DNA of 64,000 nt from assembly GCA_944472155.2 (NCBI GenBank), contig OX235279.1:146032199-146096198 (forward strand), in the 5' to 3' direction. The stretch is from Trichobilharzia szidati. Lineage: Eukaryota; Platyhelminthes; Trematoda; Strigeidida; Schistosomatidae. Of this stretch, positions 21,827 to 31,699 are shown one piece after another; position 1 is the first letter of the stretch, and each line of letters opens with the position of its first letter. The notes beneath the pieces were generated by a model. That model was not told the origin of the DNA. It ran no database searches and worked only from the letters and a program-made list of their open reading frames with translations. Made by a program: the position numbers and the translations under genes.

Positions 21827-22500
21827 TTTATTCCTGTTTATGCAGGAACATACCAATTGTACAGGCATGGATAAGTTATTATATAAATTACACATGTTTC
21901 GATGTATGTTGAATTTACAGTTTGTTTGTTCTTTCTGACATTAGAGTCAGTCGGAACAGTCTGCAAAATAGTCTGTCTGTGTAACACACAAAGAGATATA
22001 GAAATATTGTCTTCGCATTAACAAAAAACCCAGACATCAGATGAATGTAATAAAAATATCTGGGAAAAATAAAGCTTGAAGTCAATTCTTCTATATAACT
22101 TTGTTGTGAACAGCATCCTTGAGTTAAAGTTTATTGATGTATTATTTTGAGGTCAGTGATGTATTTATTCCATTTTTTTCAGCAGTCTAATCGTAGTTTT
22201 ATAATAGGAAAGAAATTTGATTGTGGATACGAAAACTAGATAAGGCCATGTTGGATTGTTTTACTGTATCAAATGGGGCCGAGGTCGATTCTAGAACTAT
22301 CCATTGGCGCCATTTGTGTCAGCATGGCAGACTGTACATGTAAGTTGAGTAATACGTTGAAAACTGTTTGAAAACCAGTTGCTTCTTTATTTCAGATCAA
22401 GAGTACTCCTTGTACAGAATGTTGGCCAGCGTTTTCAAATGGTAACATCGGATCGTTCATAGAATCTGAGTTTGAATTTACTTAAATGGTCATTTCAATT
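21827..22500. other. Insertion of unknown type inside the LINE; possible short spliced segment
   Basis: RT homology stops after SSRKQHY and resumes near 22505. Inside, GTAAGT at about 22338 and TTCTTTATTTCAG ending near 22397 would bound a 58-base intron of schistosome-like small size. Joining the flanks gives a short open stretch (AICVSMADCTYQEYSLYRML). No terminal repeats were found, and the frame ends quickly. Confidence 0.3.
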
Positions 22501-23072
22501 TAAATGTTGGGTTGTTAGACCTCTCACACATGTCTTGAGTGGAACACTCACTAGTGCACCTCAAGGTGCTGTACTTCCTCCATTCCTTTTTTATTTCCTT
22601 TTGAATGACCTACCGTATTCTTCGAAAGTTAATTTTATTAAATGTGATAATAATATGACAACTGATGTTCCAGTCATTTCTGCATTGAACTGTTCTGCTG
22701 TGATTAGATTCTTACCTGAGGTTAACCAATGGTCTTAAACTAAAACCCTCTAAATATAATACTGTTGACCTTAGTTTCAGATGCGAACAAGATTTGAGTC
22801 GAGTGATTCACTCTCACGACTTTGTGATAGGAAATAGATCGAATATCACCTATCTTGGCGTCGGTTTCTCTTCAAATCTCTGGTGGTCGTCTCATATCCT
22901 ATTGATTTCAAAGAAAATGTATCGTTTGCCTTGATGCATAAAGAAGTTAAAACTTTCCTGCACAACTCAACCTCTTCTCTTGCAGTTTATTAACTCATGT
23001 ATTCTGCCCATTCTCCTTTTTACTTTTGGTCATTATTCTTCCCTTGACTTCTCAAGAACGAGTATGCCATAT

Positions 23073-23392
23073 TGTAACAACAGAAGACAAGGGCCAGGCA
23101 ACAGATCAGTTTTATTACGAAAATCAACAGGTATTTATATGTATTTTACGTACATTAATAGGCTTCTGCCCGCAGAAAGAAGGCGGTCTTCTGATTGGTT
23201 GATTGCAAACAAAACGCAGTCTTCTGCTTTCTCGTTTTCGATATTTCTCGGAAATGCGAGCCACTTGTCTGCGAATCATATTTGTCCACGTCTAGGTCAG
23301 CTGTGATCGGTTGTTGAATCAGCCTAGATTAATTTCCACCAATCAGCGTAGATCAATGTCTACCAATTGGCTAGCAGCTTGCTCTCACCACA
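23073..23392. mobile_element. Solo LTR of an LTR retrotransposon (320 bp)
   Basis: Starts TGTAACAACAGAAGACAAGG and ends CTTGCTCTCACCACA, i.e. TG...CA ends. It is flanked by ATAT on both sides (23069-23072 and 23393-23396). Removing it and one ATAT restores the LINE reading GCC ATA TTA CAT, which matches the A/V-I-L-H of the intact RT. The length is close to schistosome Gypsy-type LTRs such as Boudicca, but I cannot assign the family. Orientation is not determined. Confidence 0.75.
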
Positions 23393-23939
23393 ATATTACA
23401 TGAGACTACTGAAGGCTATACACAGGGTTAGTGGTGTGTCTGTGACTCAACTGACTGACATGGTTGTTCTAAGGTATTTTAATTCTTACAAGCTGCTGGC
23501 TAAAATTATCTTATCTGATACTTAGCATACTCATTATTCGCAACTTTGTCCCTTTGTCTCCTCTAGTAAAACCCACATAAAATTTCATGAGAATATGTTA
23601 TGTGCTGCTCGTATAACAAAATATAAAAATTCAACTATGCCATATTTAGTTAGACGACTGTCAGATAAGAGTTCATAGACTTTTTTAATCAGTAAATAAA
23701 CTGAAAATTACTACCCAAACTATTATTAGATATATTATTCTTTCCATAGGCTTCCAGTTTTTCTGGTTTCCGCTATTTTTAGCTGTTTTACGTATTTTTT
23801 TTATATGTTTAATAATTCCCATTTTAGCATTAAGAACACATAAAGGGGACTAAATTGTTATAATATGCAAAAACATTGAAAACTCCAATCACTGTAATTA
23901 TTATTGTTGTTTGGAATAAAGTGAGTAAATTAGTATAAC

Positions 23940-24590
23940 ATGATTATTATTCAATCAGATGGTACATTGGTAATATGATCAGAGGGAAAAGAGAGGAGGG
24001 GTGAGTGGTGCTGAGAAGTCGTTAATCTCTAAGTAATTTTCATAATGCAAATATTACTTCGCACTGATGAAAAGTTTCAAATTTCCCTATGAATATTTGT
24101 GAAGTTAAGTAGAATTGTATATAGCAAAGCGGTAAGAAGTGTACTGAAAATATTTACAGGCTTATTTTTAACTTATCATCTTTCTTTAGGGTACAAATAG
24201 AAAATTATAGATTATTCTTTAGGTAAATTCAACGGTTAGTATGTAACAGATTTATCCTGAAACGAGGTTCAGAATACCAGATAGAATAACAGTTTATCAT
24301 GATTGGCTATGTCGAAAGTTGGGATGTTAAAGCTTCTTTAGGTTAAATTAGTTGTAGTGCTTTATGCAGAGGATTCGTGTTTCAGTCACGTAAGCTGTCA
24401 GGTATGCTGTTGACGTACAATCAGCACAGATAACCTTGTCAATAAAAATCATCTTAAGTTCTTTCGTATTAGCAGTCTGATCAACGCCTCTTTCTCTTTA
24501 AAAATGTAATCATCACTGGTTTTCCATTTTGACACAACTAATTTTATTTCTAAATAGTAAGTCAGGACTAGATACACTACACTGATTATT
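23940..24590. other. No supported gene
   Basis: AT-rich. An 82-codon minus frame at 24449-24697 has no motif and overlaps a SINE head. Confidence 0.45.
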
Positions 24591-24599
24591 CCCTGTTGA

Positions 24600-24800
24600 A
24601 CACTCAGTGTATCCACTATGATCTTACAAGAGGCTGACTGGTGACCGGACAACCCTCGGAAGTGTCTCTGACCACAGTATAGTGAGACCCAGTTCAAATC
24701 ACCGGTGGGATATCACTTCTTTTGGTGTAACAGATACGCTTTGCGGACGAGTGCTAGTCAGCAGGAGACCTAGCTCCATGGTTAAATAAGGATGGCATCC
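24600..24800 (+). repeat. Repeat family C with tRNA-like head and hammerhead remnant
   Basis: A B-box-like GAGACCCAGTTCAAATCACC (about 24686) is followed by TTTGCGGACGAGTGCTAGTC and AGCAGGAGACC. This is a hammerhead core with CGGACGA for CUGACGA and GAGAC for GAAAC around a GUGC...GCAG stem. Confidence 0.5.
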
Positions 24801-24989
24801 AGCCAACTAACGTCAGACTGTAAACACTATGAAGTTGCATGTACAGAAACAAAACAGATTCCAGAGCCATATGTGAGATTATCTATCCCACATTAAAGAC
24901 TGAATAATAGAATCACTCGGTCAATTAGTAATTTGTCACTAGAATATATGATTTCAACCTGTTGGACAAGAAATAGAGAAGAGGAGCAG

Positions 24990-26215
24990 ATGTCAAATCA
25001 GAATGTTGTTAAGTCTAAGGGGTAATCAAAGTGAAGCTGGAAGCTATCGAAGAAGCTGGAGAGAGACCACAATCCAAGTTCAACACTCACAATATCATGG
25101 ATGATATCACAACGACCAAATTCTCTGCAACCATCAACCAAACCTCAGTAAAACTATGCATCAACATCATCAACAAGGAAAACTGCGTAAACGAAGACTA
25201 GAAGAACTCACCGAAAGTGATGTGGAGGGAAACACGTTCAACTGTCTTCTAAACAGGAAGAACAGGCGAAACAACGAATACCTCTCTACAAAGACCTGTA
25301 AGCTAATAGAGGAGAGGGTGATGGTGAAACGGAAGATGAATGCGTGCAGAGATAAACAACGAAACCACGATTCGAGTTCAATATACAACATGTGGAATGA
25401 AGGAAAGCTAACTACTAACGAGTGGAAATGCAGTGAACGCTGGCACTTCACAACTCACCTCCAAATGACACTCTGAGAAATACTGCCACCAACAACAGAC
25501 TCGAAACCACTAGTGAAGATAAAGCCACCGACAACACCAGAATCCATGAATGCCATAAACGTACTGAAGGCAACACGGAGAAGCAGAGGGATAAAATGGA
25601 TTTCTTCAACAGACACTGGAAAGGGATCCTGACACTTCTACTAATATGGTAACTCCATAATTGCAGACAATGTTAAAGGAGGAGAAGGTGATCTTCGTTT
25701 CAATGAAGTGTTTTCGTGTGTATCTTCCAACCAGATCGACTTAAGGAAATGATGCCAAATCAGTCTCCTGACCACCCGAACCTATATGTTAAGTGGTATG
25801 ATCCTAAGGAGGTTGGGAGATGCTGTGCATGTAGATATCCCATAGGAACAACTCTGAAGATTCAGAAGAAGCAGATCAAATTACTACGCTATACGTCATC
25901 ATAGAAGAGAGCATAGATTGGCAGTCAAATCTCTACCTCAACTCTGTAGACTTTAAAGAGCGCGTCAACAGTGTGTACCGCACAGTTATTTGATAACTGC
26001 TTCAATATCACTGAGTGCAGTTGAGCAGACATCTATACACCTCATTCGGCAAGTAAATGATAACTCCAGATGACAACTGATTCACAATGGGACACTCAAC
26101 GAAGCCTTTGAAGGGAAAACAGGAGTAAATAAGCTACCTACCATCACCGATGATATTCCTGATTGTCGTGGACTGGACCATGCAAAGACTGTGGAGATAT
26201 AGAGGACTTAATGCT
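24990..26215 (+). pseudogene. RTE-type LINE fragment k (endonuclease-RT linker and early RT)
   Basis: A 106-codon frame (25156-25476) with NTFNCLLNRKNRRNNEYLST and KLIEERVMVKRKMNACRDKQ is the basic linker between endonuclease and RT. Downstream in broken frames come TRSLK/FKERVNSVYRT-like remnants of RT motif A (near 25950) and KTGVNKLPTITDDIPDCRGL near 26120 (motif B region, decayed). 25063-25555 is nearly identical to the minus strand of 31103-31593. Confidence 0.72.
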
Positions 26216-26379
26216 TAGGTATACCTACAGCCTACAGAAAGATTCATTTCGTATCCACAGTTCCGATATTCATTCCATTAGATGTACAATGTGAAGAATA
26301 AGATTGAAAGACTAAGAAAAAAAGTAATTCCACTATCTTAAAACATATATACATATATAACTGTTGAGGAGTCACCAAT

Positions 26380-26640
26380 GTCACTAGTCTAGTCCTTTGT
26401 GGTGTTGACTGAGTTACATCGTTCAATCCCAGTTGACTCACTATCGCGATGCACTTGGACATAATGTTAGATGGTTACAAGGGGTCGGTATGAAGGTCTG
26501 GACCCAAGATCTAGGAGAATCTCCAAGGTCAGATCAGTTCCTTCAACATTTTTGATATGCCATGCTGTTGAGCTGTTCTAGCAAGCACGAAACCTGAAGG
26601 TATGGCTCCCTGCCAATTGCCTCCAACTGTCGTATATATA
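26380..26640 (+). repeat. Repeat family C, copy, followed by (TA)n
   Basis: A B-box-like CGTTCAATCCCAGTTG near 26412. Further on, CATGCTGTTGAGCTGTTCTA and GCAAGCACGAAACCTGAAGG keep the GCAC-GAAAC half of the family C hammerhead core, while the first box is CUGUUGA. A (TA)n run at 26635-26657 closes it. Confidence 0.5.
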
Positions 26641-26659
26641 TATATATATATATATTGCC

Positions 26660-27300
26660 TATGCATGCAAGTCTAACCATAGTCACACATCCTCAGACAC
26701 ATAAAAATGCAAATTGCACCCAGGTATGTAATAACAGACATATTTTATGTTTTCTCAATAAACAGAATTATCTTATATAACCCTGAACAAAATGAATATG
26801 CATATATATATATATATATATTTGTGTGTATGTTTATGCATGTACACAAACATCTCTTTCATTTACACAGAGACTTTTATCCTTAATTCTTTTTCTGTTA
26901 CTTTTCGCCTCTTATCAATTTGGTTTATGCATGCAAAGATGTGAAAGAGAAAGAATACATAAAAAAATAACAATCTCCTGTTAAAATTACATCCTTTAAC
27001 CAATGAAGATTTAGTTATTATTTTATTATTACTATTATTTGTATATTCCCATAGTATGTGATTAATGAAGACGGATCAATAAAAGTGACCAGTGAATATT
27101 CATTCACAAATAATACAGTTTGAATTCTCAATATTTGATTAAATTGTTTCAATGATTCCGAGGTTGATTTAAACAATAAGATATGCAGACATTTTGGTAT
27201 GAATACAGTTACTTTATCAATATGAATAATGCAAATAACAACAACTTTTTTAGGATAAGAAAAATTGATTTTATTATTTCACTGGTTTTCCGTTTTCCTC
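26660..27300. other. No supported gene; (TA)n at about 26800-26821
   Basis: AT-rich with TA and ATT simple repeats. Confidence 0.5.
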
Positions 27301-27301
27301 C

Positions 27302-27491
27302 CCATTAAGCCACTGGGACCCAATCCAATGGCCACCGCATGAATTCTAACTTCTGCCAACTCACAATATAGCGCGACCACTTCGCAATGTCTTCGATGAG
27401 TAACTGTCCTCACCTTCAACCTTCTACACCTTACTGATCACGGCTTCCTACTAGAACCCCAGACGACTGCCTGAATAGGGCCAGTCGCCAG
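27302..27491 (-). repeat. SINE family A 5' part, left arm of a 190-bp inverted repeat
   Basis: Reads in antisense from the A-box region (CCATTAAGCCACTGGGACCC) into the family A 5' flank (TCACAATATAGCGCGACCAC). By hand count about 172 of 190 bases pair with 27561-27750, with no indels needed. Confidence 0.85.
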
Positions 27492-27560
27492 TGAGCATCA
27501 GATCAGTTTTCAGGTATTGGTTTGTGTGGGTTTTGTTTGATTGACTGGAGGATTTCATCA

Positions 27561-27900
27561 CTAGCGATTGGCTCTATTCAGGCAGTCGTCTGGGATTCTA
27601 GTAGGAAGCTGTGACCAGTAGGGTGCAGCAGGTTGAAGGTGAGGACAGTTACTCATCGAAGACATTGCGAAGTGGTCGCGCTATATTGTGAGTTGGCAGA
27701 AGCTAGAATTCATAGGGTTACCACTGGATCGGGTCCCAACGGCTTAATGGTCTATTAGGTAGCTCGCCTTGTAACCAGAACGTCCTGGGTTCGAAATCCG
27801 TGGTGTGTGTGCGTACTGATGAAGAGTCACAAACTAGGATGAAACAGCTATCCAGTACTCTCAGGTTCTCTAACTTATGTCAGCTTACGATGAAATCTAC
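27561..27900 (+). repeat. SINE family A, near-complete copy and right arm of inverted repeat
   Basis: The 5' flank is 27561-27730. The head starts at 27731 (GGGTCCCAACGGCTTAATGG) and the B box is GTCCTGGGTTCGAAATCC. The hammerhead boxes are CUGAUGA (27816-27822) and GAAA (27841-27844) around GUCACAAACUAGGAU, then ACAGCTATC and the tail CAGTACTCTCAGGTTCTCTA. Both core boxes are perfect here. However, GUACUG, which overlaps the first box, is complementary to CAGUAC after the cleavage context, so the usual stem I register conflicts with the core. Confidence 0.78.
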
Positions 27901-27904
27901 CAAC

Positions 27905-28000
27905 AGATTACAGAGTTGGTTGGAACATCAAGATAAACATAAATATTGTAATTAGATGGTTTAGGAGGGATTTTCCAAACAATGTTTTCGTTACAAAAGA
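27905..28000 (+). repeat. Unclassified repeat shared with 37310-37400
   Basis: CAGAGTTGGTTGGAACATCA, ATAAATATTGTAATTAGATG and TTTTCCAAACAATGTTTTCG closely match 37310-37400 on the same strand. Family unknown. Confidence 0.55.
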
Positions 28001-28174
28001 AGTGTTAATTATTACGAAGAACTGCGCTGTAGTTAAAGCTGACGATTGCATTCTGAGTCGGGATTTGCAAAGCAGACAGAATTACTCAAGTCCATTAATG
28101 ATCGGTGACTGATTTCAAGGAGGATTCGTCAGGGTTATGAAAAGAACTTGTTTCGATTGAAGTAGTGAATTTAA

Positions 28175-29482
28175 GTGCCAGCAGCTTGGAAGGACATTAA
28201 AATTGTACCTATTCCTAAGTCGTCTACTGCGACAAGTTTTAAATTCAGACCCATTGCTATTACTTCCCCTTTTCTAAAAGCTATGGAAAAGTTGCTCTTA
28301 CTTAATCTTCAACCTTCACTTAAAGCCTTTAATGATCCCAAACAATTCGCCTACAAACATAGTAGAAGTACTTTGGACGCAGCTGCAGTCCTGTATCATA
28401 ACATTGTCTCCAGCTTAGACAAGGGGGCTAAATTTGTTCGCTGCACCTTTCTAGATTATACATCTGCTTTCGACTCAGTACCTAGAGACATTTTACTAAA
28501 CAAGCTTGCTGAAACTGAAACTGAATGTTGGGTAGTCAAATGGCTCCATTCTTATTTCTCAGAAAGAAAGCAATACACTGTATGTCAGGGAAAGCCGTCC
28601 ACTTCACTGCTTACTGAGGCTGGTGTCCCTCAAGGCGCTGTCCTTTCTCCTTTTCTGTTCTCTTTCTTCTTGCATGACTTGCCTCACTCCGATGAAATGA
28701 ACTTTGTTAAGTATGCCGATGATCTAACTATCTCAATGTCTGTTAACTCTCAACTTGACTGTATTAAGATTAACAATTTTCTATCAGAAATTAGCAAATG
28801 GTCTTCGTCTAACGGCCTTAAACTTAATCCTTCCAAATGTCAGACTGTCAATTTCAGTTTCCGATGTAAACGAAAGTTAAATGAAGCCGTTGGTTCCTAT
28901 GACCCTTGCAAAATCGATGATACCGATATAGAAAGCAAGTCTGAAGTTAAGTATCTTGGATTAGTTCTCTCTTCTGACCTATCTTGGTCTTCTCATGTCT
29001 TAGCGATTTCTAAAAGAATATTTCTTCTGACTTTTTACATTAAGAAGTTGAGGCACTCAGGCATAACCCAACCACTCCTCTTACAGTTTGTCAACTCGTG
29101 TATTTTACCTATTCTTCTTTACTGTTCACCATTATTCTTTCCTGGATTGCTAAAAAAGGACTATGTCATACTTCATAGAACTCTGAACACTGTCAGTAGG
29201 ACGAGTGGTATCCCATTGGGCCATATCGTTGGCATTGTCACCGATAGGCATTTGATGTCATGCAACAGATTCGCTAGAGGAATTTTGTCTGACTCTGAGT
29301 ACCCACTCTACCAGCAGCTCCTACCTTGTGTCTCCTCAGGTAAAACAAGAAGTCTTTTCAGAAGACTTTATGCACGTACGTCTAAGTATAAAAATTCCAC
29401 TATACCATATTTAGCACGTACTCTATGTGATGAAGATAGTGTCAGAAATGAACTAACTAACCTTCTTAGCACCACTAAATAG
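28175..29482 (+). CDS. Reverse transcriptase of a CR1/Jockey-type LINE (5'-truncated, frame open)
   Basis: A 435-residue frame without stops. It copies LINE RNA into target DNA by target-primed reverse transcription. The fingers contain FRPIAITSPFLKAMEKLLL (residues 24-42). Motif A is FLDYTSAFDSVP (92-103, catalytic Asp 94). Motif B is GVPQGAVLSPFLF (150-162). Motif C is KYADDLT (179-185) with both catalytic Asp present. After that come LNPSKCQTVNFS, VKYLGLVLSSDLSWSSHV, a thumb and a C-terminal tail ending LTNLLSTTK. All RT catalytic motifs survive, but the endonuclease and N-terminal RT are missing. The start is simply where homology begins (no ATG; a GTG-like codon), so it is not an independent gene. 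Two other copies (18103, 21430) align to it. Its intact frame suggests it is the youngest of the three. Confidence 0.88.
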   Translation: MPAAWKDIKIVPIPKSSTATSFKFRPIAITSPFLKAMEKLLLLNLQPSLKAFNDPKQFAYKHSRSTLDAAAVLYHNIVSSLDKGAKFVRCTFLDYTSAFDSVPRDILLNKLAETETECWVVKWLHSYFSERKQYTVCQGKPSTSLLTEAGVPQGAVLSPFLFSFFLHDLPHSDEMNFVKYADDLTISMSVNSQLDCIKINNFLSEISKWSSSNGLKLNPSKCQTVNFSFRCKRKLNEAVGSYDPCKIDDTDIESKSEVKYLGLVLSSDLSWSSHVLAISKRIFLLTFYIKKLRHSGITQPLLLQFVNSCILPILLYCSPLFFPGLLKKDYVILHRTLNTVSRTSGIPLGHIVGIVTDRHLMSCNRFARGILSDSEYPLYQQLLPCVSSGKTRSLFRRLYARTSKYKNSTIPYLARTLCDEDSVRNELTNLLSTTK

Positions 29483-29931
29483 ACCATTTCCCTCAACCTT
29501 ACAGCATCATACTTTATTGTTATTGTATTTCTTATATTTATAATCCTCTCAATATTTTCGTTTTGTTTGTACTATTTTTCATAAGTGTGGACATAATTTT
29601 AAGCTGTATTATGACTGCTAACTTTGTATTTCACCTCACTATACCATATCAACAGAACATTACACCCAATTATCCATAACATGCTAAAGTTTCCAAACTG
29701 AATCGACAATACCGTTTGAAACAAACTCACTGTTATTAGTATTTATTATTATTATATCTAATAATTATGTCGTTAATGTGGACAAATTCCTCCGATTAAT
29801 TTTTGTTTTAATTTTTAATTTTATATACACTTTGAGTAAATCAGATGCAATATTTTGACAAATGCTGAGAATTCCATTCTGTATTATAAGTACTGTTTTT
29901 GGAATAAAGTAAATTATTATTATTATTATTA
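29483..29931 (+). repeat. 3' UTR and tail of the CR1/Jockey-type LINE
   Basis: Contains GAAACAAACTCACTGTTATT, GTGGACAAATTCCTCCG, AAATGCTGAGAATTCCATTC and TGTATTATAAGTACTG, a poly(A)-signal-like TTTGGAATAAAGTAAA (about 29898) and an (ATT)n tail. The copies ending at 18103 and 23935 show the same order. Confidence 0.8.
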
Positions 29932-29934
29932 AAT

Positions 29935-30235
29935 GGGTTTGCTGGTTGTTCATCCGCTGTTTGAATAGCTGATTAGAGCCAAAAACCATAAATCATTGGA
30001 TTTTGACACAGTGACTAGACCTTCAACTTGATAGCTTCCTAATCCATCATTCACAAATTACGGACTCTTAATATGCAGATGTGTTCTTCCTATAGATTGT
30101 CAATAGTCCATCAATTTATCTGAATTCATGACACATACTATTTACCATTAGTAAGGCCCCTTAAACCAGCATGTTTTTAATAGAATTACAGTGAGAAAAG
30201 TTATAATTCTGTATTGAAATAAATTGGAAAACTAC
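29935..30235. other. No supported gene
   Basis: AT-rich spacer. Confidence 0.45.
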
Positions 30236-30237
30236 AG

Positions 30238-30610
30238 AATTTCCAAAAGGCAAATAAAGGATATCATCAGCACCTGTATTCGCTGCATCAACACTGGAGA
30301 TTGTATGGCCACTGAGAAAGGATAAGCAACAAGGGACTTTAGTAAGACGAAGAGACCGACCAAGAGACGAGACCTACCAAACATTTGCTGAGGAACATGT
30401 AGATGAGTTGGACATACTCTGAGGATACATTCACGTGACACCACATGTCACCAGGCCCTCAACTGGAACTCGAAAGAAAAGTAGTGAGTTGAACGTGAAT
30501 CCAACAGTGACACGGGTAAATGATATGAAGAAGACATGAGGGCTTGTGAGCTCTCGTAGAGCTAGTTGAAATTGATGACGGAGAACCAGGTTTTCACTAC
30601 AAATCTATAG
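30238..30610 (+). pseudogene. RTE-type LINE fragment m (C-terminal zinc/basic tail)
   Basis: Plus strand: LRKDKQQGTLVRRRDRPRDE, then GAGTTGGACATACTCTGAGG (the WxxxHTLR segment), CCAGGCCCTCAACTGGAACT (RPSTGT, equivalent of the tail's RQALxWNP) and a decayed WRRDxExDMKKT. This is the C-terminal end of the RTE protein, with a frameshift and no recognisable 3' UTR. Confidence 0.6.
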
Positions 30611-30614
30611 CAGT

Positions 30615-31100
30615 CAAAAAACTATGAGAAATTAAGGAGTAATGAACAGATAATTCATGCCACTTTGGAACAATTCATTGATACGCACTAGTAAATACAA
30701 TCATGGTCAAACTCAGGACTTAAAGATTACACGCTGAACACATCTACCATTCAGTGATAAAGCTGAAGTACAGTGACTCACTAATCTTAACCTTTATTGA
30801 TTCGTTATTCATGAATTCAACAGCAATCATTGTTGTTAATAAGTAAATGTCGTCACGCTCACCTTTTCCGACTACATAATTAACACTGGAATCCATTATT
30901 TCTCTGCATGTCCAACTTCTTATTTGCAATTAACAGCTTAATTTAGATCACGAAAAGTGTGGTTAGTGAAGTGCGTGTGGAATGAAGAGATTCCGCATCA
31001 TATCGTCGTTTACCTATATTCTTTACGGTTGTTTTTTTAGATCACCACGCGATTGTCCAGAAGCCTTCATTTCTCCCTGACGCGATTTCATTAGTAAGTT
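30615..31100. other. No supported gene
   Basis: No coherent frame. Confidence 0.45.
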
Positions 31101-31650
31101 CATGGCATTCATGGATTCTGGTGTTGTCGGTGGCTTTATCTTCACTAGTGGTTTCGAGTCTGTTGTTGGTGGCAGTATTTCTCAGAGTGTCATTTGGAGG
31201 TGAGTTGTGAAGTGCCAGCGTTCACTGCATTTCCACTCGTTAGTAGTTAGCTTTCCTTTATTCCACATGTTGTATATTGAACTCGAATCGTGGTTTCGTT
31301 GTTCATCTCCACACGCATTCATCTTCCGTTTCACCATCACCCTCTCCTCTATAAGCTTACAGGTCTCTGTAGAGAGGTATTCGTTGTTTCGCCTGTTCTT
31401 CCTGTTTAGAAGACAGTTGAACGTGTTTCCCTCCACATCAGTTTCGGCGAGTTCTAGTCTTCCTTTACGCAGTTTACCTTGTTGATGATGTTGATGCATA
31501 GTTTTACTGAGGTTTGGTTGATGGTTGCAGAGAATTTGGTCGTTGTGATATCATCCATGATATTGTGAGTGTTGAACTTGGATTGTGGTCTCTTTCCATC
31601 TTCTTTTTTTACTGCCTTCAAGTTGACCTTGAGTATCTCTGGGACTATAT
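31100..31650 (-). pseudogene. RTE-type LINE fragment l (linker), near-duplicate of fragment k
   Basis: A 105-codon minus frame (31182-31499) shares NTFNCLLNRKNRRNNEYLST and KLIEERVMVKRKMNACGDEQ with fragment k. At DNA level 31103-31593 is about 97% identical to 25063-25555 in reverse complement by hand comparison. Homology ends sharply on both sides. Confidence 0.75.
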
Positions 31651-31699
31651 AGCAGTTATTTCTGCCTCTGTTGCCAACTTCTTGTCCACCAGGTTGCAG

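Larger units (their letters stand above)
21430..23935 (+). pseudogene. CR1/Jockey-type LINE, dead copy with two insertions
   Basis: In order: LKFELITIKSPFLKTIEKFL (21490), SLDKGAKFVHCSFLDYSAVF (motif A, with D), SSRKQHY, a 0.67-kb interruption, SAPQGAVLPPFLFYFLLNDL (motif B), NFIKCDNN where YADD is expected, NITYLGVGFSSNLWWSSHIL, QPLLLQFINSCILPILL, the solo LTR, RLLKAIHRVSGV, KYKNSTMPYLVRRLSDKSS, then the 3' UTR and TTTGGAATAAAGTGAG. Every segment aligns in order with the 435-aa RT at 28175. The catalytic Asp pair is lost and many frames are broken. Confidence 0.85.

Noticed and set aside
23073..23392. DNA transposon with terminal inverted repeats
   Set aside because: Only the two-base TG/CA ends are inverted; length, ends and the 4-bp duplication fit a solo LTR better.
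27302..27900. CRISPR-like or bacterial repeat array
   Set aside because: The repeats are inverted SINE parts in eukaryotic DNA; no regular spacers and no cas genes.
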